In this document: positions 1 through 7,759 of the stretch, one piece after another
How positions within the stretch are numbered: the stretch's first letter is position 1
Layout: the number at the start of each line of letters is the position of its first letter
Source of the DNA: Deltaproteobacteria bacterium
GTDB lineage: Bacteria > Desulfobacterota > Binatia > UBA9968
Assembly: GCA_005878685.1 (NCBI GenBank)
Contig: VBLN01000011.1
Coordinates: forward strand, 4,663 to 16,447
Direction: 5' to 3'
Length of the DNA: 11,785 bases
The notes under the pieces: model-generated
What the model was told of the DNA's origin: nothing
Database searches by the model: none
What the model saw: only the letters and a program-made list of their open reading frames with translations
Translations under genes and position numbers: made by a program

Positions 1-2103
1 TACTCTCTTCAAAGCGGAAGCGTCAGTTGGACATTGGCCGAGGTAGGCGGTCCTCAACCCCACGGGCAGATAAAGGTGGCGACCAAGGGAGTGGAGGCAG
101 GGATGCGTCTGCAGAGGTTGGAGGCAGACCTTTCTCTCAAGGGTATGGAACCCATGGAGGTTCAAACGGCGCTTGTTGCTGAGGACAGTGAGAAACATGT
201 CCACCGTCTGAAGGGCCGGGGCAATTATTACTCTCCGGAGCAGATCGATTTTCTAGTTCAGGAACTGGCGCTCCATCTTTCCAACGGGATCTGGCGCACT
301 CCCCAGCAGGCACACCTGGTGTGGCGGGATAAAAGGATCAGCGTCGATGATTTGTCTCTCCAGCGCGGAGCGCAGACTGTAAGAGCTAGAGGAGTGCTTG
401 GTTCGCAAGGGGAGCAGGATCTATACCTGCAGGTGAGCCGTTTCCCTCTTGAAGAGTTGCGCCCGTTCCTGCGCAGAGCCCCGGACGTAACCGGACAACT
501 CTCTGCCGAGATAAAAGTACGAGGCACTGCGACGAGGCCGCTGCTGGATGGGAACCTGGCTGTCGACAGTCTGACCGTCGCGGGACAATCTTACGCCGGC
601 CTTACGGCCAATGCGGCCTACGGCCAAGAGCGGCTGAACGTCGACCTGCTCCTGCGCCAGGACGTCTCCCACTCGCTCAATGCAAAGGGAGGTCTGCCCC
701 TTTATATCGGCTGGGGCGGAGAAAAATCTCCGGCTGTATCCGGAGAGGCCAGTCTGCGAATCTATTCTGCTGGCCTGAGTCCGGCCTTTCTGGCTGTGCT
801 CAGTAAGGAAATACAGGATATTCAGGGAAACCTGAGCATGGACATCCAGTTGCGCGGCCCGGCCCAGGCGCTTCTCCCGACCGGTAAGATCCAGTTGCGC
901 GGAGGTCAAGCCAAAGTCAAACCACTCGGTCTTTCACTCTCTGATGTTGAGCTGCTGGTGGCCGTGGCTCAGAACGCGCTCGATATCACACAGCTCAGGG
1001 TACGTTCCGGGGAGGGACAACTCACCGGAGGCGGTAAGATCGGGCTTAAGGGGTACTCTATTACCGGACTCGATCTCACGTTTAACGCGAACGAATTTAG
1101 CGTGATCAACACGCGCCAGTATAAAGCGGCAGTGTCAGGCAAGCTCGTCTCCTCGGGCTCGCTCGAGAAACCCTTTGTCCGGGGTGAACTAAACTTAACC
1201 AAGAGCTCTCTACGGCCGGATCGTTCGCTGCTGCAGCGGCGGGGACCGCCGCCTCGGGATCCTACCGTGCTCGTCGTGCAAAATGCCGAAGAGCTTACCG
1301 CAGGCCGCCAGCAGGAAAAGAAATCAGAAGAAGCGTCGGGGCAGAGCTCCAAAGATTCATCCCCGCCGCAGAGCGATCTCTACCGCCGTCTCGGTCTTGA
1401 CGTCGCGGCGACCATTCCGCGTGGCACATGGGTTTACCTGGAGGAAGGTTCGATTGAGCTGATGGGACAAGTCCGAGCAAGAAAAAATCCCGAAGAGGAA
1501 CTGAGCTTATCCGGAGGGGTCGAGACCGTGCGGGGCTCGTATACGTTTCAAGGACGAAAGTTTCAGCTCGAACGGGGTAAAGTCCTTTTTACGGGCGGCA
1601 GCAAGATAGATCCATCCCTCGACGTCGCGGCGCGTTACGCCCTTCCCAACTACCAGGTTGACCTCGTGGTCGGGGGAGCCTCGAGCGCCCCGACGCTCAC
1701 GCTGCGCAGCGAGCCCCAGCTCGAGCAGGCCGATATTCTCTCGTTGCTCCTCTTCGGCAAGCGCGCAGGCGCGCTCAATGAAGGCGAGCGGGTCTCGTTT
1801 CAGGCGCAGGCGATAAAGGCGGCAGCCGATTATGTGGCTGGTGGACTGCAGCAATCTGTGGCTGAACATTTGGGACTGGACGTTGTGGAATTGAATGTTG
1901 GAGAGGGCTTGGGTCAGGGGAAGGTTGGCGTAGGGAAAAATGTAACCAAAGACGTGTTCGTCTCTGCATCTCAAGAATTGGACAAAGAAAAGGCGCAAGA
2001 ATACTCGGTCGAGTATCAGCTTGCGCCTAACTGGCAGTTTAAGAGCTCCACGACCTCCAAGGGCAACAACGGCTTCGATCTTTTTTGGCAGAAGCAATAT
2101 TAG
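1..2103 (+). CDS. tamB: TamB-family translocation/assembly protein, C-terminal part (5'-truncated)
   Basis: The reading frame is open from base 1, so the gene starts left of the window; about 700 codons are visible, ending in TAG. TamB proteins are inner-membrane-anchored, beta-rich periplasmic proteins that bridge to the outer membrane and act in autotransporter assembly or phospholipid transport. The visible part is a long series of short amphipathic beta strands. A charged, Ser/Gln/Lys-rich low-complexity stretch lies around 1285-1372. The conserved TamB (DUF490) C-terminal domain follows from about 1400, with SGGVETVRGSYTFQGRKF near 1510-1563, the QADILSLLLFGK motif near 1720-1764 and a terminal GLDVVELNVGEG...VEYQLAPNW region. 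The N-terminal anchor and any tamA partner lie outside the window. The gene converges on the LLM oxidoreductase gene with 58 bases between the stops. The family call is secure; which of the proposed TamB roles applies is not visible. Confidence 0.93.
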   Translation, partial: YSLQSGSVSWTLAEVGGPQPHGQIKVATKGVEAGMRLQRLEADLSLKGMEPMEVQTALVAEDSEKHVHRLKGRGNYYSPEQIDFLVQELALHLSNGIWRTPQQAHLVWRDKRISVDDLSLQRGAQTVRARGVLGSQGEQDLYLQVSRFPLEELRPFLRRAPDVTGQLSAEIKVRGTATRPLLDGNLAVDSLTVAGQSYAGLTANAAYGQERLNVDLLLRQDVSHSLNAKGGLPLYIGWGGEKSPAVSGEASLRIYSAGLSPAFLAVLSKEIQDIQGNLSMDIQLRGPAQALLPTGKIQLRGGQAKVKPLGLSLSDVELLVAVAQNALDITQLRVRSGEGQLTGGGKIGLKGYSITGLDLTFNANEFSVINTRQYKAAVSGKLVSSGSLEKPFVRGELNLTKSSLRPDRSLLQRRGPPPRDPTVLVVQNAEELTAGRQQEKKSEEASGQSSKDSSPPQSDLYRRLGLDVAATIPRGTWVYLEEGSIELMGQVRARKNPEEELSLSGGVETVRGSYTFQGRKFQLERGKVLFTGGSKIDPSLDVAARYALPNYQVDLVVGGASSAPTLTLRSEPQLEQADILSLLLFGKRAGALNEGERVSFQAQAIKAAADYVAGGLQQSVAEHLGLDVVELNVGEGLGQGKVGVGKNVTKDVFVSASQELDKEKAQEYSVEYQLAPNWQFKSSTTSKGNNGFDLFWQKQY

Positions 2104-2161
2104 CGCGGAATTTTCGTTCTTTTAGGTAGAACCCTCAACGAGGAAGCGAAAATGACTCCCG

Positions 2162-3031
2162 TTAGATACCCGCGACCGCTTCCTTGAAGCGCCGTATGGC
2201 GGTGATATGGTCTGACGGAGTCGATAGGCCAGCCTTCATGGTGTTGACCGAGAGGTGCGTTGCTCCAAGCTCCCTCCATTGAGAAGCTAGCTTGGTCCAT
2301 TCCTCGGGAGCTCGACTAGCGATCGCGAGGCGCGCTTCAACGCCGATGGTTGAAGGGTCGCGCCCTGCCTCCTTGGCGTAGGAGCGTATTTTTCCGATCA
2401 TGGATCGTACTTTGTCGCCGGGCTCAAGCTGCGGGAACCAACCGTCCCCGAGACGGCCGACTCTGCGCAGCACAGGCTCAGCGCCCCCACCGAGCCAGAT
2501 AGGAATGGGTCTCTGAATGGGCAGCGGGTTGATTCCGGCGTCGGTGATTTTGTGCCATTTGCCGTTAAAGGTTACGAGTTCCTTCGTCCAAAGGGTCCGC
2601 AGCACCTCGATTTGTTCTTCTGAGCGTCGTCCTCTGGTTTTAAAATTTTCTCCGAGCGCTTCGTACTCGACGTGATTCCAGCCGATGCCGATTCCCAGAC
2701 GGAGGCGGCCGCCGCTCAGCACGTCGATAGCTGCCGCCTGTTTGGCGACCAGCACGGTTTGTCTCTGCGGCAGGATCACTACTTCAGTGACCAGGCCGAT
2801 CCGCTTTGTGATGGCGGCAAGATAGCCGAACAGAACAAATGGCTCGTGGAACGTGTCCTTGTGAGTGTAAGGCGGACGCCAACCGGGCCGGCTGGCAGGA
2901 TTTGCGCCCAGCACGTGCTCAAAGGCACCGAGATGATCATAGCCAAGCGACTCGGCTGCTTGAACGTAGTCCCGGATGGCCACGGGATCAGCGCCGATTT
3001 CAGTTTGAGGGAAGATGACGCCGAATTTCAT
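2162..3031 (-). CDS. LLM-class flavin-dependent oxidoreductase (probably F420-type, TIGR03619-like)
   Basis: The 289-residue protein has the usual length for a luciferase-like monooxygenase TIM-barrel enzyme. The start MKFGVIFPQTEIGADP matches the first barrel strand of the family. Further marks are ESLGYDHLGAFEHV (27-40), the TKRIGLVTEVVILPQR strand (75-90), the highly conserved SGGRLRLGIGIGWN-EYEALG block (106-127) and PIPIWLGGGAEPVLRR further on. Such enzymes use F420 or FMN, and the substrate cannot be read from sequence. The ATG at 3029-3031 is preceded by AGAGGA about 8 bases upstream and lies 13 bases after the hydrolase stop, so it is probably the last gene of the minus-strand run. 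Whether F420 or FMN is the cofactor is uncertain; no F420 biosynthesis gene is in the window. Confidence 0.92.
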   Translation of the reverse strand: MKFGVIFPQTEIGADPVAIRDYVQAAESLGYDHLGAFEHVLGANPASRPGWRPPYTHKDTFHEPFVLFGYLAAITKRIGLVTEVVILPQRQTVLVAKQAAAIDVLSGGRLRLGIGIGWNHVEYEALGENFKTRGRRSEEQIEVLRTLWTKELVTFNGKWHKITDAGINPLPIQRPIPIWLGGGAEPVLRRVGRLGDGWFPQLEPGDKVRSMIGKIRSYAKEAGRDPSTIGVEARLAIASRAPEEWTKLASQWRELGATHLSVNTMKAGLSTPSDHITAIRRFKEAVAGI

Positions 3032-3044
3032 GAGATCGGTCCTC

Positions 3045-3710
3045 TTACGTAACTATGATAGGCGATAGAACTTTCTCGTCAAGCCAAGAGGAGAGATCGG
3101 CAAGGCTTTCTGGACCGATCTGGTGACCCATATCGTATTCTCGATAGGTGACTGGCACGCGAAGATTACGAAGCAATTCTACCGATTTCCTGGCGCGGTC
3201 CACGACGATGAGTTCGTCGCGCGTACCGTGCTGGACCAGAGTGGGCGGGAACTGAGCCGCGGCCTTGATGGACAGGCCCTGTATCAGTTCTTGCGAGAGC
3301 CACGAACTCAGCGCGACGAGTCCGCTAAATCGCTCCGGTTCGCTCAGCGCAAGGCTGTAGGCCATCGCCCCGCCCTGGCTGAAGCCGAGGACGACAAGTT
3401 TCTCCCGGTTGATCGGGTAGCGCGCCAAAACGTCGTCGAGAAATGCCTGGAGCTGCTCCCTGGCCGAAAGGATGGCCGTTAAGTCGGTCGGCCCGTTCAG
3501 CCGTAGCGGGAACCAGCCATATCCAACGGCTTCGGCGCCGATCGGAACTTCGAGCGGCCCTTGAGGGCAGATGACCAGGAAGCGGCCGGCGCAGATATAA
3601 GGGGCGAGCCCAAGAAGGTCAAGCGCGTTGGCTCCCCAGCCGTGCAGCACTAAAATTGCCGGATGGGGACCGTTGCCGGTAGGTTCAAAGAGAGTGTGAG
3701 TCAGGTGCAC
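3045..3710 (-). CDS. Alpha/beta hydrolase, phospholipase/carboxylesterase family
   Basis: A 221-residue single-domain serine hydrolase with no signal peptide, so probably cytoplasmic. Visible are the oxyanion-hole region LVLHGWGAN (20-28), the nucleophile elbow GFSQGG with Ser111, a likely acid Asp165 in HGTRDELI, and the catalytic His196 in DMGHQIG. Order, spacing and length match the Abhydrolase_2 (carboxylesterase/lysophospholipase-like) family. The start codon is GTG at 3708-3710, chosen because a perfect GGAGG lies 5 bases upstream. It sits 34 bases after the permease stop and 13 before the LLM gene, suggesting co-transcription. The substrate is unknown: short acyl esters, lysophospholipids and aromatic esters are all possible for this family. 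Confidence 0.9.
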   Translation of the reverse strand: MHLTHTLFEPTGNGPHPAILVLHGWGANALDLLGLAPYICAGRFLVICPQGPLEVPIGAEAVGYGWFPLRLNGPTDLTAILSAREQLQAFLDDVLARYPINREKLVVLGFSQGGAMAYSLALSEPERFSGLVALSSWLSQELIQGLSIKAAAQFPPTLVQHGTRDELIVVDRARKSVELLRNLRVPVTYREYDMGHQIGPESLADLSSWLDEKVLSPIIVT

Positions 3711-3715
3711 TTTTT

Positions 3716-3720
3716 CCTCC
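3716..3720 (-). promoter_or_regulatory. Ribosome binding site of the hydrolase gene
   Basis: On the minus strand the bases read GGAGG, followed by AAAAA and then GTG at 3710. This is a textbook Shine-Dalgarno with 5-base spacing, and it fixes the GTG start in the gap after the permease gene. Confidence 0.8.
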
Positions 3721-3744
3721 CTAGTTTAGGTTTTTATTTCAGCC

Positions 3745-5433
3745 TCAGTCCTTCATAGCCTCGAGCTTCTTCAAGCCAAGCTTGATCGGGACGACCACAG
3801 CCGCTGCCGTGAGCGCCAGCACTATTGCGACGGACGGAACCAGGAACCAAAAGCCTTCTGGTCCAGCTGCCGAAGTAAGCCTTTTCATGGTCAGCCAATA
3901 GACCGGCCAAGCTTCGATCATCACACTGAGACCGATGAAAGCGATGCTGAAAATCATGCAGATGACGCCGCCGAAGCCGGTCGGGATCTCAGCCGCATGA
4001 TCATAGTCGAATTTGGGATATAGGGAGCCGATGCCGACAGCAATCGCCGTGATCCCAAAGGTCATAAGAAAGACCGTAATCAGAGAAAGCATCATCATCC
4101 AAGTCGGGACGCGGAGCAACAGGTTGCTGGCAAAGATGAGCAGTTCACCCAGAAAAAGGAGTGGCACAAGATTGAGCCAGAACTTGCTCCAGACAAGCGC
4201 CCGAAGCGAGATAGGGGAGGTCTGGAGAATCCAAAAAGCTTTTCCCTCCAAGCTGACTGCCGGGAAGGCGAAGCGAACAGCAATGGCGCTCAGAACAAAT
4301 CCAGCCAATGCCAGGTTGGTGAAAGAGATCACAGTACGCAGCGCGGAGCCGGGGATAGGCGAGCGGTCTATGGGGAGGACTTTGAAGTTGTAGAGATAGA
4401 CCACGATGAGCGCTAACAGGAGAAAGAGCTGCGACCACTGCGTCGGGTCGCGCAAGAAGGTCTTGATGTCTTTGATCATGATCGCTTTGGCGGTTTCCGG
4501 GAACAAGCAAGTCATACCATGGATTATCCGGTCGAGAAAATATCCTTGGCGCCGCCCCTGCTTCGATTCCTGGGCTTTGGACCAGCCGGTCAAGTAAACG
4601 GCGCTCGAAATCCAGCACGCCGCCAACGGTAGAAACAGGGCGTAGCTCAAAAGCAAGGGATAGAAAAACCATAGATCAACCGGTTTTTTAAACAAAGAGG
4701 CGGCAAAGATCTCCGCCGACCAACTGCTGGGCAGGTAGGGTGAGGAAGGGGTCTCCATGGCTGACAGAAACTCGAGAAAATGACCGAAGGCCTCGGGCTG
4801 AACGAGCCTTTCCGGTTGGGAAAAGCGAAACAGAAGGTAGAGAATGATAAAAGCGAAGAGCCCGATAAAGAAAAGAATGTCCCGAATCCTCCGGGCTGGC
4901 AGAAAGTAAACGAAAAGATGAGTGATCGCTACTCCAATGGCAGCGGGAATGACCAGGAACAAGGGGAGGACGAGGGCTGTCCAAACATAGAAGTTGACCC
5001 CGCCTCGAAAGGCAGAGGCGTAAGCCGCAAAAATGGGCAGGCTGAAGAACAGCACCATCCAGGAGGAGTTGAGGGTTGTCGTGGCCAGGCGCGAGTAGAA
5101 GAAGGAGGGTAGCCGGGTTGGGGCCGATAGAACGAGATCCAGATCGCGCGCCAAAAAAAACGCCGACAGAGCCGTAATGAGATTGCTGAAAAGAAGCATC
5201 GATAAAAAGGTGAGCAAAATGATCAACAGGAGCTGATAGGCGAGGGCCGGTCCCAGCTCATGGACCGTTTGGAAGTAGATCAACACGCGCCTCACGATCC
5301 AATAGGTGGCAGCCCAGAGACCGAGCCCCAGGCAGCCTAGGATTAAGCTGCGCATCCATCTCGTTTTCCGCCGCCAAAAATCGTTTTTCCAGGATAGAAG
5401 AATCGGCGAGAGTAAAGTCACAAATGATGACAT
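3745..5433 (-). CDS. ABC-2-type exporter permease with about 12 membrane helices
   Basis: Starting from ATG at 5431-5433 this is a 562-residue, very hydrophobic protein. About 12 membrane segments can be picked out (roughly 29-54, 64-95, 121-142, 148-178, 184-204, 256-283, 335-351, 369-392, 413-440, 445-472, 485-510 and 526-551). There is a cytosolic loop at about 285-330 with a conserved-looking KDIKTFLRDPTQWSQL block (321-336). That is twice the usual six helices of an ABC-2 subunit, so it looks like a fused double permease that could form the whole channel with the ATPase encoded just upstream. The frame extends to a TTG at 5499, but those 22 extra residues are translated from the A/T repeat spacer, so the ATG before SSFVTLLSP is preferred. 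No clear ribosome site precedes it. The substrate is unknown; export is likely from the family and from the DRA-type ATPase. Confidence 0.88.
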   Translation of the reverse strand: MSSFVTLLSPILLSWKNDFWRRKTRWMRSLILGCLGLGLWAATYWIVRRVLIYFQTVHELGPALAYQLLLIILLTFLSMLLFSNLITALSAFFLARDLDLVLSAPTRLPSFFYSRLATTTLNSSWMVLFFSLPIFAAYASAFRGGVNFYVWTALVLPLFLVIPAAIGVAITHLFVYFLPARRIRDILFFIGLFAFIILYLLFRFSQPERLVQPEAFGHFLEFLSAMETPSSPYLPSSWSAEIFAASLFKKPVDLWFFYPLLLSYALFLPLAACWISSAVYLTGWSKAQESKQGRRQGYFLDRIIHGMTCLFPETAKAIMIKDIKTFLRDPTQWSQLFLLLALIVVYLYNFKVLPIDRSPIPGSALRTVISFTNLALAGFVLSAIAVRFAFPAVSLEGKAFWILQTSPISLRALVWSKFWLNLVPLLFLGELLIFASNLLLRVPTWMMMLSLITVFLMTFGITAIAVGIGSLYPKFDYDHAAEIPTGFGGVICMIFSIAFIGLSVMIEAWPVYWLTMKRLTSAAGPEGFWFLVPSVAIVLALTAAAVVVPIKLGLKKLEAMKD

Positions 5434-5501
5434 GTGGAAAAAAAATTTTGAATTTTGAGTGTTGAGTTTTGAATTTCTAACCAAAAATTCATAATTCAAA
5501 A
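5434..5501. repeat. Low-complexity A/T spacer with TTTTGAATT/AATTCAAAA iterations
   Basis: This 68-base stretch lies between the ATPase stop and the preferred permease start. It is strikingly A/T-rich beside its GC-richer neighbours. TTTTGAATTT occurs twice on the plus strand, with related GTTGAGTTTTG, plus inverted copies (AATTCAAAATT). Read on the minus strand it gives the NSKLNTQNSKF type of peptide, a familiar artefact of such spacers in many genomes. It may form hairpins within the ATPase-permease mRNA. It is an intergenic repeat of unknown role, not coding. Confidence 0.7.
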
Positions 5502-6224
5502 TTATTCGGAGGTCAACTCAAGGAAGGCGCTTTCCAGCCTACCCTCTTTCATCTTAGCCAGCCGGAGGAGGTCGGGCATCGTTCCGCTGGCGATGAGCTT
5601 CCCTTTATGGATGATCCCGACGCGCTGACAGAGCTCTTCGGCCACGCTGATGCTGTGAGTCGAGAGAAAGATGGTCGTTCCCTTCTTGGCCAGAGAGCGA
5701 AACAAATCTTTGAGGGTTCTGGTCCCCTTGGGATCGATCCCAACCATCGGCTCGTCCACGACTAGGATTTTGGGCTCATGGATCAGCGAGGCGCAAAGCA
5801 CCAAGCGCTGCTTCATCCCGTGAGAATAGCTTTCGACGAGTTCGTGCTTCCACTCCGAAAGCTCGAAGCACTCCAAAAGCTCGGGGATTTGCTGTTCCAT
5901 CTTTCCAACAGTCAAATGGTGGAGGCTGCCGACAAATTTTAAGAACTCGAGGCCACTCAATTTTTCGTAGATGAAGGGGCGGTCCGGGATAAACCCGGTG
6001 ATTGCCTTGGCCCTTTCCGGCTCCGTTTCTATGTCGTGTCCTCCTAGAATCGCCCGTCCTGAAGTGGGCCTCAGAATTCCCATCATGACGCGGATGGTGG
6101 TCGTTTTGCCGGCGCCGTTCGGCCCCAAGAAACCGAAGATTTCCCCGGGAGCGACGTCGAGGCTCAGGGAATCTACGGCCGCTAGTCTTCCGTAGTGCTT
6201 GGTGAGATTTTCCAATCGGATCAT
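5502..6224 (-). CDS. ABC transporter ATP-binding protein, exporter (DRA/CcmA-like) type
   Basis: A 240-residue nucleotide-binding subunit, about the normal family length. Walker A is GPNGAGKTT (34-42), the signature is the variant YSHGMKQR (133-140), Walker B is ILVVDEP (153-159), the D-loop is GID (162-164), and the H-loop His190 is in STHS. At the expected Q-loop site the sequence is GFIPDRPFIYEKLSG (77-91), so no glutamine is seen there. The SHGMKQR signature, rather than SGGQ, fits the multidrug/ABC-2 export group. Its ATG directly follows the TAA of the transglutaminase gene (6225-6227), which suggests translational coupling since no strong ribosome site is visible. It is expected to energise the permease encoded downstream. 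Confidence 0.95.
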   Translation of the reverse strand: MIRLENLTKHYGRLAAVDSLSLDVAPGEIFGFLGPNGAGKTTTIRVMMGILRPTSGRAILGGHDIETEPERAKAITGFIPDRPFIYEKLSGLEFLKFVGSLHHLTVGKMEQQIPELLECFELSEWKHELVESYSHGMKQRLVLCASLIHEPKILVVDEPMVGIDPKGTRTLKDLFRSLAKKGTTIFLSTHSISVAEELCQRVGIIHKGKLIASGTMPDLLRLAKMKEGRLESAFLELTSE

Positions 6225-7682
6225 TTAAGACATCTCGACGACCTGAATCTTAATGTTGCCGATGAGCTGGAGGATGTCTATTTGCCGGTCGATTTCGCCT
6301 TCAAGAAATTTGACGTGAGTGATATCGGCGGGGAATTGATTCAGGACCGAATCCACCGATACCCATCTGCCCAGCCAAATCTCCGACCAGGCGTGATAAT
6401 AGAAAGCGCCGCGAAGATAGACCAGACCCACAACGGTTTTTGCCGGAATTCCGGCGGCCCTGGCCAAGGCATTAAAGAGGACGGCGTGCTCGTTGCAATC
6501 GCCCCTTTTGGTATGCAGGACTTCCAGGGCATTGGGGATGCTCACCGTCGGCTCCTTGGCGAGATTGTTGTAAATCCACTCCCTGATTCTTTCGGCGGCT
6601 TTGACAGCGTCCGTCTCACCTCTCAGCACTCTTTGGGCTAGGCCGCGGATCTCAGGATGGTCGCTTTGCAGAAACGGCGTCGATTGAAGATAGGAGGCGA
6701 GGCGCTGATCCTGAAGCGGTATTTTGTAAGAGCGGATTTCGCTCAAGTCTTCCCGTTGGATTTCCAGAATATCTCCGTCCAGTCGCTGACGGTCTCCGGT
6801 TAGAACGAAGCTTGTGAGGTTAAAGCCGGAGAGCTTGAGTTTAAGCAGCCTTTTACTCCCCGGATCGACAATGGGCGTCTGTGTAGGAACAGCCGTTTGT
6901 GTGATGAGGTCGAGAGAGATCGACCTTGTTTGTGGAAGAGTCTTTGCCTGCTCGGGGTTCTGCTTGACTAGGGAAAAACCTGCAGGCGTTTCCTCCTTGA
7001 GAGTTCTCCCTTGTCCGTCCACCCATGAGATCACCGAGATTCCTTTGAATCGCTGCCGGATGCGCAGCGCCGGTTCCATCCTGTCTCCCACCTTGATTCT
7101 TTCCCGTCCCTCGACGGTGACGGTCGTGATCTGCTGCGATAAGGTCGAGGGATCAAAGGTAGGGAAGAGCTGTTCCGTTCCAAGCTCGAAGTTCTGGGTC
7201 ACGACATAAGGCTTAAGGGCCGCCAGCAAGTAGGGAGGTCGAGCCATGGGAAGGGTTTTTTTCGAAACGTAACCTCCGGAGTCTATTTCTAGCTGGAGTG
7301 TGCTTCCTTCAATTATGCCGCGAGCCTTGAATCTGACCTCATTAGATTGGAGATCGAAATCAAACTGCTTTAGGGTCCAGTCTTGAGTCGCCGTTGTCGC
7401 CATTCGAGTCTTCACAGTCTGGACAGTGCCCAAGAGATTTAGCCGCAGGACCGAGGAGTCTTGGATGAGATAGCCCTGACCGTTCGGGGTAATCTTTTGT
7501 CCGGCATAGCCGATCTTTTCTCCTCGGTAAAAGATGCCCCACCATTCCTCCGTGGGTTCGGTGATCGTGGTCACGGTTTGGAAGGCAAGTGGAGGGGGCG
7601 GGGCCCGGAGCTGGCGCCTTAACAGTAGAACGTTCATCAGGCACCAGAAGAGAACAACAGTTATGGTGAGGACTCGCTTCAC
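6225..7682 (-). CDS. Membrane-anchored transglutaminase-like protein
   Basis: The 485-residue protein starts with GTG at 7680-7682. An N-terminal hydrophobic segment (about 4-21, flanked by Lys/Arg) should anchor it in the inner membrane or act as an uncleaved signal, placing the rest outside the cytoplasm. Residues about 45-330 form a beta-rich region without a motif I recognise (WWGIFYRGEKIGYAGQKI at 47-64). The C-terminal part (about 340-455) is a transglutaminase-like papain-fold core with all three catalytic positions visible: Cys396 in KRGDCNEH, His430 in YYHAWSEIW and Asp444 in VSVDSVLNQF. Members of this family act as cysteine proteases, amidases or crosslinkers. It is the first gene of the run and is fused end-to-start with the ATPase gene, so a role in processing or handling the exporter's cargo is plausible but inferred. 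Confidence 0.9.
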   Translation of the reverse strand: MKRVLTITVVLFWCLMNVLLLRRQLRAPPPPLAFQTVTTITEPTEEWWGIFYRGEKIGYAGQKITPNGQGYLIQDSSVLRLNLLGTVQTVKTRMATTATQDWTLKQFDFDLQSNEVRFKARGIIEGSTLQLEIDSGGYVSKKTLPMARPPYLLAALKPYVVTQNFELGTEQLFPTFDPSTLSQQITTVTVEGRERIKVGDRMEPALRIRQRFKGISVISWVDGQGRTLKEETPAGFSLVKQNPEQAKTLPQTRSISLDLITQTAVPTQTPIVDPGSKRLLKLKLSGFNLTSFVLTGDRQRLDGDILEIQREDLSEIRSYKIPLQDQRLASYLQSTPFLQSDHPEIRGLAQRVLRGETDAVKAAERIREWIYNNLAKEPTVSIPNALEVLHTKRGDCNEHAVLFNALARAAGIPAKTVVGLVYLRGAFYYHAWSEIWLGRWVSVDSVLNQFPADITHVKFLEGEIDRQIDILQLIGNIKIQVVEMS

Positions 7683-7697
7683 AGTTGAGTAGAAAAG

Positions 7698-7703
7698 ATT
7701 ATA
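7698..7703 (-). promoter_or_regulatory. Candidate -10 box for the transglutaminase/ABC run
   Basis: On the minus strand a perfect TATAAT lies 15 bases upstream of the GTG start at 7682, inside the short divergent region. No good -35 sits at 16-18 bases; the nearest TTGAAA (7726-7731) is 22 bases away. The implied leader would be under 10 bases, with no ribosome site visible. This is weak evidence based on one box. Confidence 0.3.
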
Positions 7704-7759
7704 TGGTAATAGGAATAGGGCGCCTTTTCAAACTTGTGAGCGCCGAAAGCTTCGGATCG

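Noticed and set aside
421..909. Minus-strand open frames inside tamB (also 969-1352 and 1507-2097)
   Set aside because: Antisense shadows of the TamB coding frame without family resemblance.
2110..2153. Inverted repeat ATTTTCG...CGAAAAT between tamB and the LLM gene as a bidirectional terminator
   Set aside because: Only 7 A/T-rich pairs with a loop near 30 bases; too weak to call.
6195..6641. 148-codon plus-strand frame opposite the ATPase/transglutaminase junction
   Set aside because: No recognisable domain, and it lies antisense to two well-supported genes.
7726..7731. TTGAAA as the -35 partner of TATAAT at 7698-7703
   Set aside because: Spacing is 22 bases, outside the usual 16-18.
7685..7759. 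N-terminal extension of the Mut7-C protein from TTG 7685 or ATG 7703
   Set aside because: The family starts at MKFVADKMLGRLA (ATG 7760); the extra residues look like translated promoter region.
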